From the NCBI RefSeq assembly GCF_010500925.1, contig NZ_QVMG01000018.1:1-40583 (forward strand): DNA of 40,583 nt, given 5' to 3'. The position numbers and the translations under genes are program-made. The DNA comes from Parabacteroides sp. 52. Its GTDB lineage: Bacteria > Bacteroidota > Bacteroidia > Bacteroidales > Tannerellaceae. Shown one piece after another: positions 40,521 to 40,583 of the stretch. The notes beneath the pieces are model-generated. The model was not told the origin of the DNA and searched no databases. It worked only from the letters and a program-made list of their open reading frames with translations. Each line of letters opens with the position of its first letter. Within the stretch, counting starts at the first letter, position 1.

Positions 40521-40583
40521 AGCTCCTCTTCTTAGAAAAGAAGAGGGGGACCGCCGGCGTAGCCGGTGGTGGAGCAGTTTGAT
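40516..40583. repeat. Right copy of the window-end inverted hairpin repeat
   Basis: 40516-40551 is the reverse complement of 1-36 with three differences. It continues into a GC-rich second hairpin, CCGCCGGC with GCCGGTGG around GTA (40551-40569). The outer part is cut by the window end. Confidence 0.7.

Overview
The window reads as chromosomal DNA of a gut Bacteroidales, most like Parabacteroides. The evidence is the near-universal Bacteroidetes -7 box TAnnTTTG in front of genes, weak Shine-Dalgarno sites, many lipoproteins, a FimB/Mfa2-type fimbrial lipoprotein, a type IX secretion sorting domain, tricorn and M16 peptidases, and ORF6N proteins. The genus call is inference from gene content; no marker gene in the window settles it.

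Layout. 1-356: non-coding repeats and hairpins. 357-3873 (+): aquaporin Z, then a zinc ABC operon (binding lipoprotein and ATPase, no permease) with an NAD-dependent epimerase. 3914-7010 (-): a DUF2490 barrel, a GH20 beta-hexosaminidase and a head-GIN repeat protein. 7052-8319 (+): a possible 19-residue leader ORF and a CapA-family metallophosphatase. 8381-14795 (-): class I fumarase, a paralogous ORF6N gene, a giant tricorn-like protease and a second ORF6N gene; each ORF6N gene is part of a duplicated hairpin-plus-gene module. 14934-19175 (+): a Lys-C-like secreted protease with a T9SS sorting domain, and an OmpA-like/TPR lipoprotein. 19293-20519 (-): M16 peptidase. 20678-25250 (+): CBS-less sugar-phosphate isomerase, PfkB kinase, a lipoprotein pseudophosphatase and a DEAD-box helicase. 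25344-26288 (-): FimB/Mfa2-like lipoprotein. 26492-32430 (+): U32 tRNA-modification protein, acyl-CoA thioesterase, DprA and topoisomerase IV subunit A. 32509-33552 (+): tRNA-Leu(UAG), then a small accessory patch (unknown ORF, GNAT acetyltransferase, broken DUF3795 gene). 33619-36759 (-): DUF418 membrane protein and a LytTR two-component pair. 36951-37475 (-): a decayed tyrosine integrase beside tRNA-Lys(UUU). 37557-40213: an AI-2E transporter and PBP4, diverging from one symmetric promoter. 40214-40583: a stack of intergenic repeats.

Most of the window is housekeeping and envelope biology. The less ordinary parts are the two ORF6N modules, which have near-identical ends and a divergent core; two separate four-copy, 22-bp-period arrays of palindromes (29454-29541 and 40268-40355); a tyrosine-phosphatase lipoprotein whose C-x5-R signature has lost its Arg; and relics of mobile or accessory DNA beside both tRNA genes. 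No CRISPR array, intact insertion sequence, prophage or rRNA gene was seen.

Starts were chosen using -7 box positions where visible; several longest-ORF starts lie upstream of the inferred transcription start and were shortened. All functional calls come from reading motifs, without database searches.
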